From positions 1 to 36,595 of the forward strand of contig JAHEKQ010000028.1 in NCBI GenBank assembly GCA_024638265.1: a stretch of DNA of 36,595 nt, written 5' to 3'. A program made the position numbers and the translations under genes. This DNA comes from Flammeovirgaceae bacterium. GTDB taxonomy: Bacteria; Bacteroidota; Bacteroidia; Cytophagales; Cyclobacteriaceae. Below the pieces are notes generated by a model, which was not told the origin of the DNA, made no database searches, and saw only the letters and a program-made list of their open reading frames with translations. Shown piece after piece: positions 1 through 8,416 of the stretch (positions are counted from its first letter, which is position 1; every line of letters begins with the position of its first letter).

Positions 1-381
1 AACACCATTGCACTGCAATTGCAGAAACTGGAAAAGGATGCTCTTCTTACATTGAAAGATATCCTCTTTGAAAGTAATGCATCACAATTGTCAGAGATCT
101 CGTTCGTCGAACTTCAAAGAGTGGTAAAACTTATGAGGGAAAATCCCACCCTTCGCGTGGAAATAGCTGCCCATACAGATGATGTAGGATCTGCCCGATA
201 CAACCAGATATTATCTGAAAAAAGAGCAGAGAGTGTTGTACAGTTTCTCATCGATAATCAGATTTCTCCCGACCGTTTTGTAGCACAGGGCTACGGTGAG
301 TCAGAGCCACGGGTTCCAAATGATTCCGATGAAAATAAAGCCATCAACCGAAGAGTAGAACTAAGGATTTTGGGAGTATGA
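1..381 (+). CDS. OmpA-family C-terminal domain protein (5' end missing)
   Basis: The reading frame is open from the first base, so the gene starts before the window and the in-frame TTG at 19 is probably internal. The visible ~125 residues are an OmpA/MotB-type peptidoglycan-binding domain: a beta strand with DILFESNASQL, the helix with VVKLMRENP, then VEIAAHTDDVGS, LSEKRAESVVQFLI, GYGESEP and a terminal NRRVELRI. Domains of this kind bind diaminopimelate in peptidoglycan and tie outer-membrane proteins or lipoproteins to the wall. The stop codon overlaps the next start (ATGA at 378-381), so the two genes are probably translated together. What lies N-terminal (barrel, TPR or lipoprotein) cannot be seen. 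Confidence 0.88.
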   Translation, partial: NTIALQLQKLEKDALLTLKDILFESNASQLSEISFVELQRVVKLMRENPTLRVEIAAHTDDVGSARYNQILSEKRAESVVQFLIDNQISPDRFVAQGYGESEPRVPNDSDENKAINRRVELRILGV

Positions 382-2564
382 GAAAGCTTTGGATCATAGT
401 GTTATTGCTGATTGCATTCCAGTCGTTTGGGCAGCGACTCAGGTATAAGGACCTTTTCCCGATGATCTATACATCCCAGGAGGAAACTGCTTTAATGATG
501 CTTAAGGAATATCTTATTTCAGAGCCTGAGCACGCCAACGCCAATTATATGCTGGCGGGAATTTATGCGACCCGATACCTGTCATCCGATGTACTCACAC
601 AGCATGAAACAGCCCTGGCAAATGCCGAACAAGTTCAGCTGAGGATATTAAAGTGCCGTACTCTTATTGATCAAAGAGAAATCAGGAGAAACGATGAGTA
701 TTACCTGGATGAGAATGGTAATCCAATGAATTATCAAACAGTGGACAGTATCCTCACAGTGAATTATGAGTCTGCCAATGAGTTCACTGATAAGGCTCCT
801 GCGGTTTATGAAAATTTTACGAGCAGTGTCTTCTATTATGACAAGACCATTAAAATATATGCAGAGATATGCGGTGCGTACAACAGCCTTGACAATCTCT
901 TAATGCTCTATGATGACGAGCTTGAAGCCAAACTCTCTAACCTTGAGAATTATTATGATTCGACGCTGTATTTCTTTAATGAATATAAGCGGCTCACTGA
1001 AGAATATCCGATTGGCTATGACCAGCAATTGGTAATCAAGGAGATTGAGAGGTTCAGGTTGCAGGGCCTTGTGGGTCGCGTGGATTTTCTCCAACCGGAG
1101 ATTCCCATCTGGAATTATGGAAAATGGTCGGAAGAAATTCGTGGACAGGTAAGAGATGTAGTGGGAATACTAAGGGAAAAGCTGAACGCAAATCACCGGG
1201 AAATAGAGCAAGCCTACCGTGCGGAGGTTTCCGAAGGGGAGGAATTTAAGAGCAGGCTTGACAATCAAATGGTCTACGATTTAGAAAAACTCGATTTTCA
1301 ATCCCTGCCGGTAGCGATTCTCAACTACAGGGACTTTATCAATGAACTGCGATACAAGGAATCGAATAAAAGGTACTATGACACTGCTGAAAGCCTGGAT
1401 GCGGCCAGTAAGTATATTTATTACAGTGAGATCATCAACCAGATCCGGGAAGCCGATACCTTATTGAATATTGTCGAGTCCAGGAATGTAGATGCTAAGA
1501 GGAGCAAACACATGGAGTTCATGTCAGAATTTTACGGTGGTGCATCGGGCCTTCAACAATATATTTCACTTCAGAAAAGCAGAAACACCGAGAAATTCCA
1601 GGAATATGTGCTGGGAATGAGGAACGCTATTGTTGAGAATAACCGGGAATCAACTTCAATTGATTCAGGTCAGTATGTTACTTTCAAAAGGAAGAAATAT
1701 CCGAAATGGGTAACGGGCTCAACTTCTCAACCGGAGGCCGGGACCATTTATACTACGCACCAGAAGGTTAATCCGGATGGGAGTGTATATATCGGGGGTA
1801 TATACCTGAAAGAATCGGATGTGACGAATACGGTAAGTTATATTGGAAAAATAGCTAACGATAAGGTCCAGTGGCTCAGGGAGTTTGATATTTCAGTTGA
1901 CAGTGTCAAGTCCGATGCAAATAATGTCCTGGGTGCATTAGAACTTACCAAGGAAGGAGTATTGGTAGTGATTAATTCCAAACACCTTACGTCTGATCTT
2001 TCACTGAACACTTTTTATTATCTCGACGATAATGGCAAAGACACTTTCGTGAGGCAGTTGGAGGAAATAGTGCAATTTCCAAGAGTAATAAAGTATTTCG
2101 AAGCTCAAAACAGGTTTATCCTGGCTTTCAGTGGAGATGATATTGACCAACCACTGGATCAGGATACTCAGATGCAGATCGCAGCATTTAATGGTGTCGG
2201 TGATCAGCTATGGGTAAAAAGCCAGTCTTTTGCCGGGCGTTTCGTTGACATCACGGGATTATCGGATGGATATCTTCTCACTGCCAATTATACCCATTAT
2301 GAAGACTCCAGTCTTGAGAGTAAAACAGGGTTACTTACTATTCGGCTTGACTCAAGGGGCAATGTGATATCTGATTTACCCTTGGAGTCCTCCGAAGGAT
2401 TTTATATCACTCATGTTATAAAGGCATCAGATAGCAATATCAACTTCCTGGGATTCAAGGGTAACCTTTCCGACTATGACGGGTCCGGACTCAGATACGA
2501 TCGCAACTTGGTGCACATTATTCTCGATGGTCGGAATCAATTAGTTTCCTCCAGTCTCAACTGA
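378..2564 (+). CDS. large secreted protein of unknown function
   Basis: The 728-residue product begins with a signal peptide (residues 1-18, hydrophobic core LWIIVLLLIAFQSFG, then Q). Residues about 25-120 look like tetratricopeptide-style helices (AMMLKEYLISEPEHANANYMLAG type), the middle is helical and charged, and the last 280 residues carry repeating beta-strand phrases (GSVYIGGIYL, GVLVVINSK, GYLLTANYTHY), which suggests a beta-propeller-like module. It overlaps the OmpA-domain gene by 4 bases, so the pair may form one envelope complex. TPR, propeller and OmpA elements also occur together in PorE of the type IX secretion system, but this protein is not PorE itself and I do not assign a function. 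Confidence 0.8.
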   Translation: MRKLWIIVLLLIAFQSFGQRLRYKDLFPMIYTSQEETALMMLKEYLISEPEHANANYMLAGIYATRYLSSDVLTQHETALANAEQVQLRILKCRTLIDQREIRRNDEYYLDENGNPMNYQTVDSILTVNYESANEFTDKAPAVYENFTSSVFYYDKTIKIYAEICGAYNSLDNLLMLYDDELEAKLSNLENYYDSTLYFFNEYKRLTEEYPIGYDQQLVIKEIERFRLQGLVGRVDFLQPEIPIWNYGKWSEEIRGQVRDVVGILREKLNANHREIEQAYRAEVSEGEEFKSRLDNQMVYDLEKLDFQSLPVAILNYRDFINELRYKESNKRYYDTAESLDAASKYIYYSEIINQIREADTLLNIVESRNVDAKRSKHMEFMSEFYGGASGLQQYISLQKSRNTEKFQEYVLGMRNAIVENNRESTSIDSGQYVTFKRKKYPKWVTGSTSQPEAGTIYTTHQKVNPDGSVYIGGIYLKESDVTNTVSYIGKIANDKVQWLREFDISVDSVKSDANNVLGALELTKEGVLVVINSKHLTSDLSLNTFYYLDDNGKDTFVRQLEEIVQFPRVIKYFEAQNRFILAFSGDDIDQPLDQDTQMQIAAFNGVGDQLWVKSQSFAGRFVDITGLSDGYLLTANYTHYEDSSLESKTGLLTIRLDSRGNVISDLPLESSEGFYITHVIKASDSNINFLGFKGNLSDYDGSGLRYDRNLVHIILDGRNQLVSSSLN

Positions 2565-2569
2565 TTGTC

Positions 2570-2577
2570 TATCTTTG
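2570..2577 (+). promoter_or_regulatory. putative Bacteroidota -7 promoter element for lptC
   Basis: TATCTTTG matches the Bacteroidota housekeeping-sigma -7 consensus TAnnTTTG exactly and lies 13 bases before the lptC start. No clear TTG is found about 19 bases upstream, so only the -7 half is convincing. It would let lptC and the genes after it be transcribed apart from the two upstream genes. Confidence 0.4.
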
Positions 2578-2590
2578 CCTTTTCAAGTCA

Positions 2591-3109
2591 ATGAACAGGT
2601 TATTAATCATTTTAATGCTCATGGTGGCAGCGTGCTCGGAAAATGAAACGAGTATCGCTGAGATGAAAGTCTATGAAGGCCCCGTTCGGGAAGGTAGGAA
2701 TGTCCTGATGACCTACTCTGAGCAAAGTACCAGGAAAGTAGTTCTCAAAGCTAAGTTATTATTGGAGTTCAAGGATGGAAACAGGGAATTTCCGGAAGGC
2801 TTATACATTGAATTTTATGATGAAGAGGGAAAGTTGTCATCTACCCTGGAATCTGAAAAAGGTTACTACTACAAAAATCAGAATCTCTGGAAGGCAACGG
2901 GAAATGTGGTAGTGGAAAGCCTCGAGAAAAACCAGCAACTCAACTCTGAAGAGTTGTTCTGGAAACCGGATGATGAGAGGATCTACACGGAAAAATTCGT
3001 TACCATCCGATTGGAAAATGAAGTGATCTATGGGACAGGACTTGAGTCAAACCAGGATTTCACGAATTATGATATTAAGAATCCCAGTGGGGAGTTTGTG
3101 ATAGAATGA
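2591..3109 (+). CDS. lptC: LPS export system periplasmic protein LptC (lipoprotein form)
   Basis: The 172-residue protein starts with a lipoprotein signal (MNRLLIILMLMVAAC, lipobox VAAC at residues 12-15). The rest fits the LptC/OstA-like jellyroll: a run of beta strands with YYYKNQNLWKATGNVVVES and LNSEELFWKPDDERIYTEKFVTI, phrases typical of the family. LptC bridges the inner-membrane LptBFG transporter and LptA in moving lipopolysaccharide across the periplasm. Many Bacteroidota LptC proteins are lipoproteins, unlike the E. coli form, which has a transmembrane anchor. The stop overlaps the next ATG (ATGA at 3106-3109), linking it to the small membrane protein and the CorC-type gene. Confidence 0.88.
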   Translation: MNRLLIILMLMVAACSENETSIAEMKVYEGPVREGRNVLMTYSEQSTRKVVLKAKLLLEFKDGNREFPEGLYIEFYDEEGKLSSTLESEKGYYYKNQNLWKATGNVVVESLEKNQQLNSEELFWKPDDERIYTEKFVTIRLENEVIYGTGLESNQDFTNYDIKNPSGEFVIE

Positions 3110-3276
3110 AACTGCTGTTAAATACGATATTGTTTGCCATGGCCGCCGGATTTCTCCTAATCGGAATTCACCAGCATATGACCCTTGGATTCATAAATGC
3201 CTACTGGTTATACATGCTCAGTATCGGTTTGCTGTTGTGGTACCAGATGCGAAAGAAACGAAAAGAGCAAAACTGA
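3106..3276 (+). CDS. small two-helix membrane protein, 56 residues
   Basis: A short gene that fills the space between lptC and the CorC-type gene. It starts in an ATGA overlap with lptC and ends in a TGATG overlap with the next start at 3276. The product begins MKLLLNTILFAMAAGF and has two hydrophobic segments (about residues 2-21 and 31-46), followed by a strongly basic tail (MRKKRKEQN), so both termini are probably cytoplasmic or the tail is held at the membrane surface. I do not recognise a family. Exact overlaps on both sides are the main evidence that it is real. Confidence 0.72.
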   Translation: MKLLLNTILFAMAAGFLLIGIHQHMTLGFINAYWLYMLSIGLLLWYQMRKKRKEQN

Positions 3277-4556
3277 TGGACTTATCTACCGCACTTTTGA
3301 TTTGGATATTAGTGATGTTGGTTCTCTCGGCTTTCTTCTCAGGGATCGAGATTGCCTTTGTAAGTGCCGATAAGCTTCAACTTGAATTGCAAGCTAAAAG
3401 AATACCTGTAGCAGGACGGGTATTGAGTTATTTCATAAAATCACCTACCCATTTTATGGGCGTTACCCTGGTGGGAAACACAGCGGCCCTGGTCTTATTC
3501 GGCATGTTTATGACCGAATTCCTCAAGCCAATTATGACTGTTTGGTTTCCCGTCTTTATGGAAAGTGAATTCAACTTTTTCATTCTTCAGACCTTTGTTT
3601 CCACAATTATTGTTTTAGTATTCGCAGAATTTCTTCCCAAAAGTCTCTTCCTGATCAATCCCAATCGGATGGTTTCAGTATTGGCCTTTCCGCTTATGCT
3701 GTTCTATTGGATCCTCTATATACCTATGATCGTAGTGATTTTTCTTTCAAGAATGACATTCCAGATCTTTGGAAGGGAATACCAGGAAGACCAACCCATA
3801 TTCGGACTGACTGATCTCAATAACTATGTGAAAAATCTCATAAATATCGAGCAGAAGGAAGATGTGAAGGTGGAGGTTGATACCAAGATTCTCACAAATG
3901 CCATTGAATTCAAAACCGTCAAATTGAGAGATTGCATGATCCCCCGAACCGAGATTTCAGCCATTGACATTGAGGATGGCATAGAGGAGTTGGTTAAAGC
4001 TTTTACAGAGAGTGGACATAGCAAGATCCTCGTCTACAGGGAAACCATAGATGATATTATTGGGTATTGTCACGCCCTGGAAATGTTCAGAAAGCCACAG
4101 GACATCCAATCAATACTCACGCAGATCATGATCGTGCCGGAAACCATGATGGCCAATGAGTTGATGATCCAGTTTATTACTGAGCATAAAAGCCTTGCTC
4201 TTGTAGTGGACGAGTATGGGGGCACCTCAGGAATTGTGAGTATGGAGGACATTATTGAAGAGATATTCGGGGAGATCCAGGACGAACACGACGACGAAGA
4301 TTTCATAGAACAAAAGGTAAATGAACATACCTTCCTGTTAAGTGCAAGGCTCGAGATTGACTACCTGAACGACAAATATCAGTGGGATTTACCCGTAGGT
4401 GATTACGAAACCCTTGGTGGATTGGTGCTTTCGATAACCGAAGATTTGCCGGCCAAAGGTGAATCTGTTACACTTCCGGATTATATCTTCACAATTGATG
4501 AATTGGAAGATACGCGGATAGATAAGATCAAGCTTACACTCAGGAATGGGTCGTAG
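3276..4556 (+). CDS. CorC/HlyC-type CNNM membrane protein with CBS domains
   Basis: The ATG at 3276 gives 426 residues and a clean TGATG junction. An upstream GTG at 3237 would lie inside the previous gene. Order of domains: a DUF21/CNNM membrane region of about four helices (residues 1-175), a CBS pair (about 195-325, with MIPRTEI and the later DEYGGTSGIVSMEDIIEEIFGEI) and a C-terminal CorC_HlyC domain (about 345-420, with YETLGGLVLSI). Relatives are linked to magnesium or cobalt efflux. GldE of gliding Bacteroidota also belongs here, but nothing in the context singles out GldE. The genes around it (lptC, ppiD-like) point to an envelope role. Confidence 0.88.
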   Translation: MDLSTALLIWILVMLVLSAFFSGIEIAFVSADKLQLELQAKRIPVAGRVLSYFIKSPTHFMGVTLVGNTAALVLFGMFMTEFLKPIMTVWFPVFMESEFNFFILQTFVSTIIVLVFAEFLPKSLFLINPNRMVSVLAFPLMLFYWILYIPMIVVIFLSRMTFQIFGREYQEDQPIFGLTDLNNYVKNLINIEQKEDVKVEVDTKILTNAIEFKTVKLRDCMIPRTEISAIDIEDGIEELVKAFTESGHSKILVYRETIDDIIGYCHALEMFRKPQDIQSILTQIMIVPETMMANELMIQFITEHKSLALVVDEYGGTSGIVSMEDIIEEIFGEIQDEHDDEDFIEQKVNEHTFLLSARLEIDYLNDKYQWDLPVGDYETLGGLVLSITEDLPAKGESVTLPDYIFTIDELEDTRIDKIKLTLRNGS

Positions 4557-4568
4557 CTTTTTTTCCGG

Positions 4569-4599
4569 TTTGTTTTTACTGTGTAACTGGTTAAATTTG
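4569..4599 (+). promoter_or_regulatory. Bacteroidota-type promoter for the PpiD-like gene
   Basis: TTTG at 4569-4572 and TAAATTTG at 4592-4599 are separated by 19 bases. This matches the Bacteroidota primary-sigma pattern TTTG-N(17-23)-TAnnTTTG without mismatch. The expected transcription start lies near 4606, giving a leader of about 17 bases before the ATG at 4623. Confidence 0.75.
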
Positions 4600-4622
4600 C
4601 GCCTCGAAAAAATTAAGAACCG

Positions 4623-6428
4623 ATGGCATTAATCAATACGCTAAGGAATAAGATGGGTAAGATAGTGGTTGCCTTTGTGGCAGTTGCCATCCTTTCGTTT
4701 ACACTAAATGATATCCTGGGAAGTAATTCATTATTCCTTGGAGACAATGTAGTGGGAGAGATATCCGGTGAAAAGATCACTATTGAGGAGTATAGAAATA
4801 ACTCCGACTATATGGAACGGTACCTTCAGCTTACCAATCCCTATGGACAGACACCAACGGATGCCATTGTTAATCAGAACACCTGGATGTGGCTAATTTC
4901 GCAATATGCTTTCAGCAAGCAATATCGTGAGTTGGGTCTCACGGTTGGACCGGATGAACTCTGGGATCTTCTGCAGGGTTCAAACATCGATCCGACGGTT
5001 CAATCATTCTTCCGGGGTCCTGATGGACAGTTTGATCGTCAGACTTTCGAGGATTTCTATAGGAACCGGAATAACCCGCAATATGCCGGAGCCAAGTCCA
5101 TCTGGGATGTGATCTACCCTTCACTCATTCCTTCGAGGGAACGACTGAAGTATGAAAACCTCGTGATCAAGTCGACTTACGCTACACAAGAGGAGGGAAT
5201 GATGGACTACCACAGTCAGTCGGATGTGGCAGAAGTAAAATACCTATATGTTCCTTATTATACGCTTTCTGATACGGTGGTATCCGAACAAGTATCAGAT
5301 GCCAAACTCAGGGAGAGGTATAACAAGAATAAAAAAAGATATAAGGTCGAGGATCAGCGAAGCCTAAAATATGTCGTATTCCCCGTGGTTCCCAGTGCGG
5401 ATGACACACTCGCTATCAGGGAGGAAATGGAAGATCTGGCTGAGGAGTTTACCAATGTAGACGATGATGAATTGTTTGCCAGTGCCAATACCGATGGTAT
5501 TGCTGGCTATACAAAATATGCAAAGTCTGCGCTTCCCTATCCATTAAATGAAAGAGCAGACTCGTTAATGGCAGGTGATATCATAGGCCCTGTTCTTGAC
5601 GGAAGTCGTTTTAATCTCTTCAAGGTGACAGATGTCCTGGAGGATACCTTGGGAATATCCAGTATTGAAAGACTGATCACACCTTCTGACGCCACAATTG
5701 ATGAGGAGTACCGAAAAGCAGACCTCTTCCAGAGCCAGGTTTCCAACATAGAGGAATTCGAAGCGAAAGCAGAAGAACTCGAAATGGAGGTAATAGAAGA
5801 AAAGGAAATAGGACCTATGGATGATGGCGTGGGTAATTTAACCAGGACCTCGAGAAATATGGTTCAATGGCTCTACCGCGATGCCAAAGTTGGAGCTGTC
5901 TCCGATATTTTCGATGTGGAAGATAAGTATGTGGTAGCTGTAATGACGGGTAAGATAGAGAAGGGATTCAAGCCATTCCCCTTAGTGGAGAATGAAATCC
6001 GTGTTGAGGTTATCCGGGACCTGAAAGCTGAGTATATCAAAAGTAAGCTGAAAGAGGCCTCAGGAACCTTGAATGAGATTGCTGTTGCTTATGGCGAGGA
6101 TGCGGGTGTCTTTGAATCGAATGACCTGAAACTGGAAAGCAACTCACTACCTAATGTAGGGTTTGACCCCATTGCAGTAGGTAAGATATTCAGCCTTGAA
6201 TCCGGTGAAATGTCTGAACCTTTTGCTACCGAGAATGGTGTGTTGATTGCTGAAATGGTCAACTTCACCAAGGCACCGGAAGTGGCTGACTATTCAGCTT
6301 TTTCTGAGGCGATCAAGACCATCAGAATATACGGTGGTAATAATTTTGAGAACGGTGTTTCCAGCCGTATATACAACCTTGTTGAAAGGAATGCCGAAAT
6401 AGACGACCGCAGGTATAAAGTTTACTAG
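4623..6428 (+). CDS. PpiD-type periplasmic folding protein lacking the parvulin domain
   Basis: The 601-residue protein has the usual PpiD start: a short cytoplasmic end (MALINTLRNKMGK), one membrane anchor (about 13-33), then a SurA/PpiD N-terminal chaperone region (GEISGEKITIEEYRN onward). The C-terminal region is also of the family (RLITPSDATIDEEYRKADLF, YVVAVMTGKIEKGF). Bacteroidota relatives are usually near 700 residues, with a parvulin isomerase domain between these parts (a RASHILI-type start, then a GGDLGWF-type core). Here VTDVLEDT (to residue 342) runs straight into the post-parvulin phrase SIERLITPSDAT (from 347). The frame is intact, so this looks like a clean domain loss; a chaperone role is more likely than isomerase activity. 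It has its own promoter at 4569-4599. Confidence 0.82.
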   Translation: MALINTLRNKMGKIVVAFVAVAILSFTLNDILGSNSLFLGDNVVGEISGEKITIEEYRNNSDYMERYLQLTNPYGQTPTDAIVNQNTWMWLISQYAFSKQYRELGLTVGPDELWDLLQGSNIDPTVQSFFRGPDGQFDRQTFEDFYRNRNNPQYAGAKSIWDVIYPSLIPSRERLKYENLVIKSTYATQEEGMMDYHSQSDVAEVKYLYVPYYTLSDTVVSEQVSDAKLRERYNKNKKRYKVEDQRSLKYVVFPVVPSADDTLAIREEMEDLAEEFTNVDDDELFASANTDGIAGYTKYAKSALPYPLNERADSLMAGDIIGPVLDGSRFNLFKVTDVLEDTLGISSIERLITPSDATIDEEYRKADLFQSQVSNIEEFEAKAEELEMEVIEEKEIGPMDDGVGNLTRTSRNMVQWLYRDAKVGAVSDIFDVEDKYVVAVMTGKIEKGFKPFPLVENEIRVEVIRDLKAEYIKSKLKEASGTLNEIAVAYGEDAGVFESNDLKLESNSLPNVGFDPIAVGKIFSLESGEMSEPFATENGVLIAEMVNFTKAPEVADYSAFSEAIKTIRIYGGNNFENGVSSRIYNLVERNAEIDDRRYKVY

Positions 6429-6433
6429 TCCTG

Positions 6434-6694
6434 ATGGACAATACCGAATCTTTTAAGGAGAAACTGGATCAGCAGTACGAGTGGCCTTCGTTATACACAT
6501 TTAAGTTTATTGCGCCCCTCGATAAGGTCGATGAGGTAAAGGCCCTTTTTCCTGGTCATAACATCAGGGAGAAGGCTTCAAGGAATGGCAACTACATCAG
6601 TCTCAGCGTAGACATGATGGTGCAGTCAAGTGATACAGTTGTTAATATCTATATAAAAGTTCACGAACTTGGTGGAGGGATCATATCTCTTTAG
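6434..6694 (+). CDS. DUF493 family protein
   Basis: An 86-residue cytoplasmic protein that starts 5 bases after the ppiD-like gene. WPSLYTFKFIAPLDKVDEVKALF and the later RNGNYISLSVDMMVQSSDTVVNIY fit the alpha/beta fold of the DUF493/YbeD family, in which residues pack like an ACT-type regulatory domain. Its function is not established here; in E. coli the homologue sits beside lipoate genes, which are absent in this window. It may be co-transcribed with the genes on either side. Confidence 0.75.
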   Translation: MDNTESFKEKLDQQYEWPSLYTFKFIAPLDKVDEVKALFPGHNIREKASRNGNYISLSVDMMVQSSDTVVNIYIKVHELGGGIISL

Positions 6695-6718
6695 AACCGG
6701 ATACTTAACATTATAACT

Positions 6719-6952
6719 ATGTGGGAAGAAAAGGATAACAAACTGAAAAGGTCTTTTGAATTCGATGACTTTAAAGCAGCCTTCGCATTCATGACCAAAG
6801 TGGCCATGCTGGCAGAACAATTAAATCACCATCCCTGGTGGTCCAATGTATACAACCAGGTTACCATTGAATTGTCAACACACGATGCGGGTGACATAGT
6901 TACTCAAAAGGATCGTGAATTGGCCAACAAGATTGATCAGCTCCTGGGTTGA
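6719..6952 (+). CDS. 4a-hydroxytetrahydrobiopterin dehydratase (pterin carbinolamine dehydratase)
   Basis: The 77-residue product contains the family core: AEQLNHHPWWSNVYNQVTI and LSTHDAGDIVTQKDRELA. The two adjacent histidines in NHHPWW and the later histidine in STHDAG are the catalytic set. The enzyme dehydrates 4a-hydroxy-tetrahydrobiopterin, usually to recycle the cofactor of phenylalanine hydroxylase. The protein is somewhat short at its N-terminus but complete in the active-site region. The stop codon overlaps the rsmI start (TGATG at 6950-6954). No aromatic amino acid hydroxylase is in the window, so the physiological link is open. Confidence 0.9.
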   Translation: MWEEKDNKLKRSFEFDDFKAAFAFMTKVAMLAEQLNHHPWWSNVYNQVTIELSTHDAGDIVTQKDRELANKIDQLLG

Positions 6953-7632
6953 TGCCTTCACTTTACCTCGTACCCACACCTATTGGCAATTTGTCTGATA
7001 TGACCTATCGGGCAGTACAGGTGCTCAATGATGTGGACTTCATCCTGGCTGAAGATACACGCACCAGTGGTGTCCTGCTGAAACACTACGATATCAGCAA
7101 ACCTCTCAGTTCATTCCATACCCACAATGAGCACAAGATCCTGAATTCTGTGTTGGAGAGGTTGAAAAATGGCGAAACTGCAGCCCTCATATCTGATGCC
7201 GGCACACCCGGTATTTCCGATCCGGGATACTTACTCGTAAGGGAATGTCTCAAGAATGATGTTCAAATCGAATGCCTTCCGGGTCCTACAGCACTGATAC
7301 CCGCCCTGGTTAAGTCCGGATTTCCGACGGACCGTTTCGTATTTGAAGGTTTTCTTCCTCACAAAAAGGGCAGGCAAAAGCGACTGGCCGCTATTGCAAA
7401 TGAGGATAAAACCGTAATCCTTTACGAGTCACCGCACCGGTTGATGAAATTACTGGACGAAATTATATCGCTAATGGGACCCGATCGCTACATATCTGTA
7501 TCAAGAGAGCTCACAAAATTATATGAAGAGACCATTACCGGAATGGCTGAAGAGGTAAAAGGTCACTTTGAATCCGGCACAGTAAAAGGTGAGTTTGTGA
7601 TCATAATTGCAGGGCATGGATTTGAAAAATGA
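6952..7632 (+). CDS. rsmI: 16S rRNA (cytidine-1402-2'-O)-methyltransferase
   Basis: RsmI methylates the ribose of C1402 in the 16S rRNA decoding centre using S-adenosylmethionine. The ATG at 6952 (MPSLYLVPTPIGNLSDMTYR) gives 226 residues, the usual length in this phylum, and overlaps the previous stop by one base; a TTG three bases earlier is less likely. Signature stretches of the tetrapyrrole methylase fold are all there: LVPTPIGNL, ILAEDTR, ALISDAGTPGISDPGY, CLPGPTALIPALV, FEGFLP and VILYESPHRL. The 3' end overlaps the start of the next gene by 17 bases. Confidence 0.95.
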   Translation: MPSLYLVPTPIGNLSDMTYRAVQVLNDVDFILAEDTRTSGVLLKHYDISKPLSSFHTHNEHKILNSVLERLKNGETAALISDAGTPGISDPGYLLVRECLKNDVQIECLPGPTALIPALVKSGFPTDRFVFEGFLPHKKGRQKRLAAIANEDKTVILYESPHRLMKLLDEIISLMGPDRYISVSRELTKLYEETITGMAEEVKGHFESGTVKGEFVIIIAGHGFEK

Positions 7633-8416
7633 AATATTGCCCCGGGTTATCAGTGCTGCAAAATCAGCTGGAAGTTTTATTAGAGAAGAATCCGGGGCTT
7701 TCAAAAGGGAAGTAGTTGAAGAGAAAAAGAGATTCTCGGATCTTGTTTCCTACGTTGATAAAACGGCGGAGCAGCAATTGGTCAGTGAACTTAAGGGTGT
7801 CCTGCCAAACGCTGGTTTTATTGCTGAGGAAGGAACCGGTGAACAGAAAGACGGTCTGAATTGGATAATCGACCCACTCGATGGCACCACGAATTTCATT
7901 CATGGATTGCCCGTATACGCAGTGAGCCTGGCATTATTTGACGGTGAAGAAATTATCCTGGGAGTAGTGTACGAGGTTACACGTGATGAATGCTTCTACG
8001 CGGTTAAAGACCATGGTGCCTGGATGAATGAACAACCGATCCGCGTGTCGGAAGTAGAAAGCCTTAAAGGTTCACTCCTGGCGACCGGGTTCCCTTACTA
8101 TGAATTTGCCAGCATGGATTCCTACCTGGAAATTCTGGCCAAATTAATGAGAAGTACCCATGGACTGAGAAGGATGGGAAGTGCTGCCGTGGACCTTGTC
8201 TATACAGCCTGCGGAAGGTTTGAGGGCTTTTTTGAGTTTAATCTCAACGCCTGGGATATAGCTGCAGGCGCGTTGATTGTTAAAGAGGCGGGAGGTACGG
8301 TAACAAATTTCAGTGGGGGAGAAGATTTTTTATTCAATCGTGAAATCATTGCTGCAGGCCCCGTACACCAGGAGCTTCAACGGACTATAATGAAGTTCTG
8401 GGTAGCTACTCAGTAA
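7616..8416 (+). CDS. inositol monophosphatase family protein
   Basis: The ATG at 7616 gives 266 residues, the standard size; a TTG at 7607 is a poorer start. The metal-binding motifs of the family are visible: EEGTG (first metal ligand), WIIDPLDGTTNFIHGLP (the DPLDGT signature) and NAWDIAAGALIVKEAGG near the C-terminus. The enzyme would hydrolyse inositol phosphate or a related sugar phosphate with magnesium. SuhB-type and CysQ-type activities cannot be told apart by eye, although the FxHGxP and WDIAAG forms favour the SuhB/IMPase branch. It ends tail to tail with the minus-strand YCII gene, overlapping by 11 bases. Confidence 0.9.
   Translation: MDLKNEILPRVISAAKSAGSFIREESGAFKREVVEEKKRFSDLVSYVDKTAEQQLVSELKGVLPNAGFIAEEGTGEQKDGLNWIIDPLDGTTNFIHGLPVYAVSLALFDGEEIILGVVYEVTRDECFYAVKDHGAWMNEQPIRVSEVESLKGSLLATGFPYYEFASMDSYLEILAKLMRSTHGLRRMGSAAVDLVYTACGRFEGFFEFNLNAWDIAAGALIVKEAGGTVTNFSGGEDFLFNREIIAAGPVHQELQRTIMKFWVATQ

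Noticed and set aside
3237-3275. GTG start at 3237 for the CorC-type protein
   Set aside because: It adds a polar stretch before helix 1 and lies inside the small membrane-protein gene; the ATG at 3276 forms a neat TGATG junction.
5600-5720. Frameshift as the cause of the short PpiD-like protein
   Set aside because: No parvulin-like sequence (HILI or GGDLG motifs) is visible in any frame around the junction, and the reading frame runs through.
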